Origin: Flavobacteriaceae bacterium
GTDB lineage: Bacteria; Bacteroidota; Bacteroidia; Flavobacteriales; Flavobacteriaceae
Direction: 5' to 3'
Length of the DNA stretch: 5,975 nucleotides
Assembly: GCA_030613745.1 (NCBI GenBank)
Contig: JAUWLK010000172.1
Span: 1-5,975 of the forward strand
This document shows, piece by piece, positions 5,232 to 5,975 of this stretch. The notes below the pieces were generated by a model, which was given only the letters and a program-made list of their open reading frames with translations, ran no database searches and was not told where the DNA came from. A program made the translations under genes and the position numbers. The first letter of the stretch is position 1, and each line of letters begins with the position of its first letter.

Positions 5232-5621
5232 CTACATATTTTTAGCTATTTCAATAGCAATTTCTTGAAATTCTTCAGTGCTTAATTTTTCTTTTTTACC
5301 AAAAGTAGCATCTGCCATTGTATGTAACGGAATTAAATGAACATGAACATGTGGAACTTCTAAACCAATTACTGTCATCCCAATTCTCTCACATGGTACA
5401 GCCTTTTCAATTGCTTTAGCAACTTTATAGGAATATTGCATCAAACCTAAATATGTTTTCTCATCTAGATCAAAAATCTTATTTACTTCCTTTTTAGGAA
5501 CAACCAAAGTGTGACCTTTACTATTAGGATTAACATCTAAAAAGGCATAAAACTCATCATTTTCAGATATTTTATAACTCGGGATTTTTCCTTGAATAAT
5601 TTTAGTAAAAATTGAGCTCAT
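5232..5621 (-). CDS. HIT family protein (histidine-triad nucleotide-binding, Hint-like)
   Basis: A 129-residue HIT-superfamily protein, the usual length for Hint-type nucleotide hydrolases, which act on nucleoside phosphoramidates or related adenylyl compounds in the cytoplasm. The histidine triad is H91-V-H93-V-H95-L-I-P. The middle His of the H-x-H-x-H core is the expected catalytic nucleophile, and the N-terminal F-L-D-V-N-P-N-S-K-G-H-T-L-V-V-P (27-42) is the typical nucleotide-pocket region. The N-terminal C-I-F-C-K-I zinc-site motif of many HIT proteins here reads S-I-F-T-K-I, so that zinc site is absent. The physiological substrate is not predictable. The ATG at 5621-5619 fits the family. 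The gene follows greA by 33 bases, suggesting a greA-HIT transcript, and converges with the kinase gene with no base between stop codons. Confidence 0.95.
   Translation of the reverse strand: MSSIFTKIIQGKIPSYKISENDEFYAFLDVNPNSKGHTLVVPKKEVNKIFDLDEKTYLGLMQYSYKVAKAIEKAVPCERIGMTVIGLEVPHVHVHLIPLHTMADATFGKKEKLSTEEFQEIAIEIAKNM
5245..5272. repeat. Two abutting 14-base inverted repeats at the convergent gene ends
   Basis: GCTATT-tc-AATAGC (5245-5258) is followed without a gap by AATTTC-tt-GAAATT (5259-5272). Both are perfect 6-base arms around two bases. They lie 13 bases past the kinase stop, inside the last codons of the HIT gene. On the plus strand a T-rich run follows at about 5281-5296. They may help end kinase transcripts, but the stems are short and AT-rich and the sequence also has to code for E-I-A-I-E-I-A. 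Confidence 0.3.
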
Positions 5622-5654
5622 GGTAAATTTTTTAAAGTTTTTAGAGTCTGTATT

Positions 5655-5975
5655 TTATCTTGAAATATTTAAAATTTCAAATTTCATCATACCGTTAGGT
5701 ACTTGAATTTCAGCAATATCGCCTACTTTTTTACCCAATAACCCTTTTCCAATAGGAGAATTCACAGATAATTTTCCTTGGGATAAATCTGATATAGCAT
5801 CAGCAACTAAAGTATATTCAAACTCCATTTTATTATCAATATTTTTGATCTTAACTTTTGATAAGGCTAAAACCTTTGAACTATCTAATTGTGATTCATC
5901 AATTATTCTGGCTTTAGAAAGCGTATTTTTCATTTGGGCAATCTTATATTCCAATAATGATTGCTCCTCTTTAGC
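5655..5975 (-). CDS. greA: Transcription elongation factor GreA, 5' end outside the window
   Basis: GreA binds stalled RNA polymerase and stimulates cleavage of backtracked transcripts so that elongation can resume. Only 106 C-terminal residues are present; the frame stays open to base 5975, so roughly 50 N-terminal residues of the usual length of about 158 are missing. The visible part begins A-K-E-E-Q, the segment just after the coiled-coil tip, so the acidic tip residues that reach the polymerase active site are off the edge. The rest of the second coiled-coil helix runs to about visible residue 23 (L-S-K-A-R-I-I-D). The FKBP-like domain follows with the signature L-S-V-N-S-P-I-G-K-G-L-L-G-K-K-V-G-D and I-Q-V-P-N-G-M-M-K-F-E-I-L. 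A TTG at 5954 in this frame is an internal Leu codon, not a start. The HIT gene follows after 33 bases. Confidence 0.97.
   Translation of the reverse strand, partial: AKEEQSLLEYKIAQMKNTLSKARIIDESQLDSSKVLALSKVKIKNIDNKMEFEYTLVADAISDLSQGKLSVNSPIGKGLLGKKVGDIAEIQVPNGMMKFEILNISR

Noticed and set aside
1..5975. Search for CRISPR, tRNA, rRNA, insertion sequence, phage, toxin-antitoxin or other defence system
   Set aside because: I saw no regularly spaced repeats, no transposase or integrase, no cloverleaf-like tRNA sequence and no defence-type domain. The MazG-like enzyme has no MazF or MazE partner; the name reflects only the pyrophosphohydrolase family.

Overview
The window looks like a stretch of chromosome from a low-GC member of the Bacteroidota, most likely a flavobacterium. 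The DNA is strongly AT-rich and coding regions show no Shine-Dalgarno-like purine boxes. Start codons are instead preceded by A/T-rich leaders. Several upstream regions carry the TAnnTTTG -7 element typical of this phylum, and the protein families (DUF3127, the HQIGTP-type histidine kinase, lipobox GH16 with a Calx-beta module) are characteristic of it. No RNA gene, CRISPR array, insertion sequence or phage feature is visible. Coding density is very high, with no gene-free stretch of 300 bases.

Right end (5232-5975, minus strand): the C-terminal two thirds of transcription elongation factor GreA, cut by the window edge, followed 33 bases later by a HIT-family nucleotide-binding protein. This looks like a two-gene operon. 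It runs tail to tail into a sensor histidine kinase on the plus strand (4041-5231), and the two stop codons are directly adjacent with no intergenic base.

Centre (3941-4040): a 100-base divergent intergenic region with a -7-like element facing each way. The kinase promoter lies so close to its ATG that the mRNA is probably leaderless. On the other side a flavin-reductase-like protein starts at a TTG that sits inside a perfect 14-base palindrome.

Left half (52-3940, minus strand): a probable operon of flavin reductase, DUF3127 protein, GH16 lipoprotein and leucyl/phenylalanyl-tRNA-protein transferase (Aat), with gaps of 29, 28 and 44 bases. After a 129-base gap come a MazG-like nucleotide pyrophosphohydrolase and a small two-helix membrane protein. 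Most of these are housekeeping functions: transcript elongation, nucleotide sanitation and N-degron tagging. The exception is the secreted GH16 beta-glucanase, which sits between the DUF3127 gene and aat and looks like an accessory insertion.

The most interesting observation is that the DUF3127 protein, probably OB-fold-like, ends in an acidic disordered tail finishing D-D-L-P-F. This is nearly identical to the protein-docking tail of bacterial single-stranded DNA-binding protein (SSB). I see no convincing novel multi-gene system; the remaining points concern gene starts, promoters and gene order.
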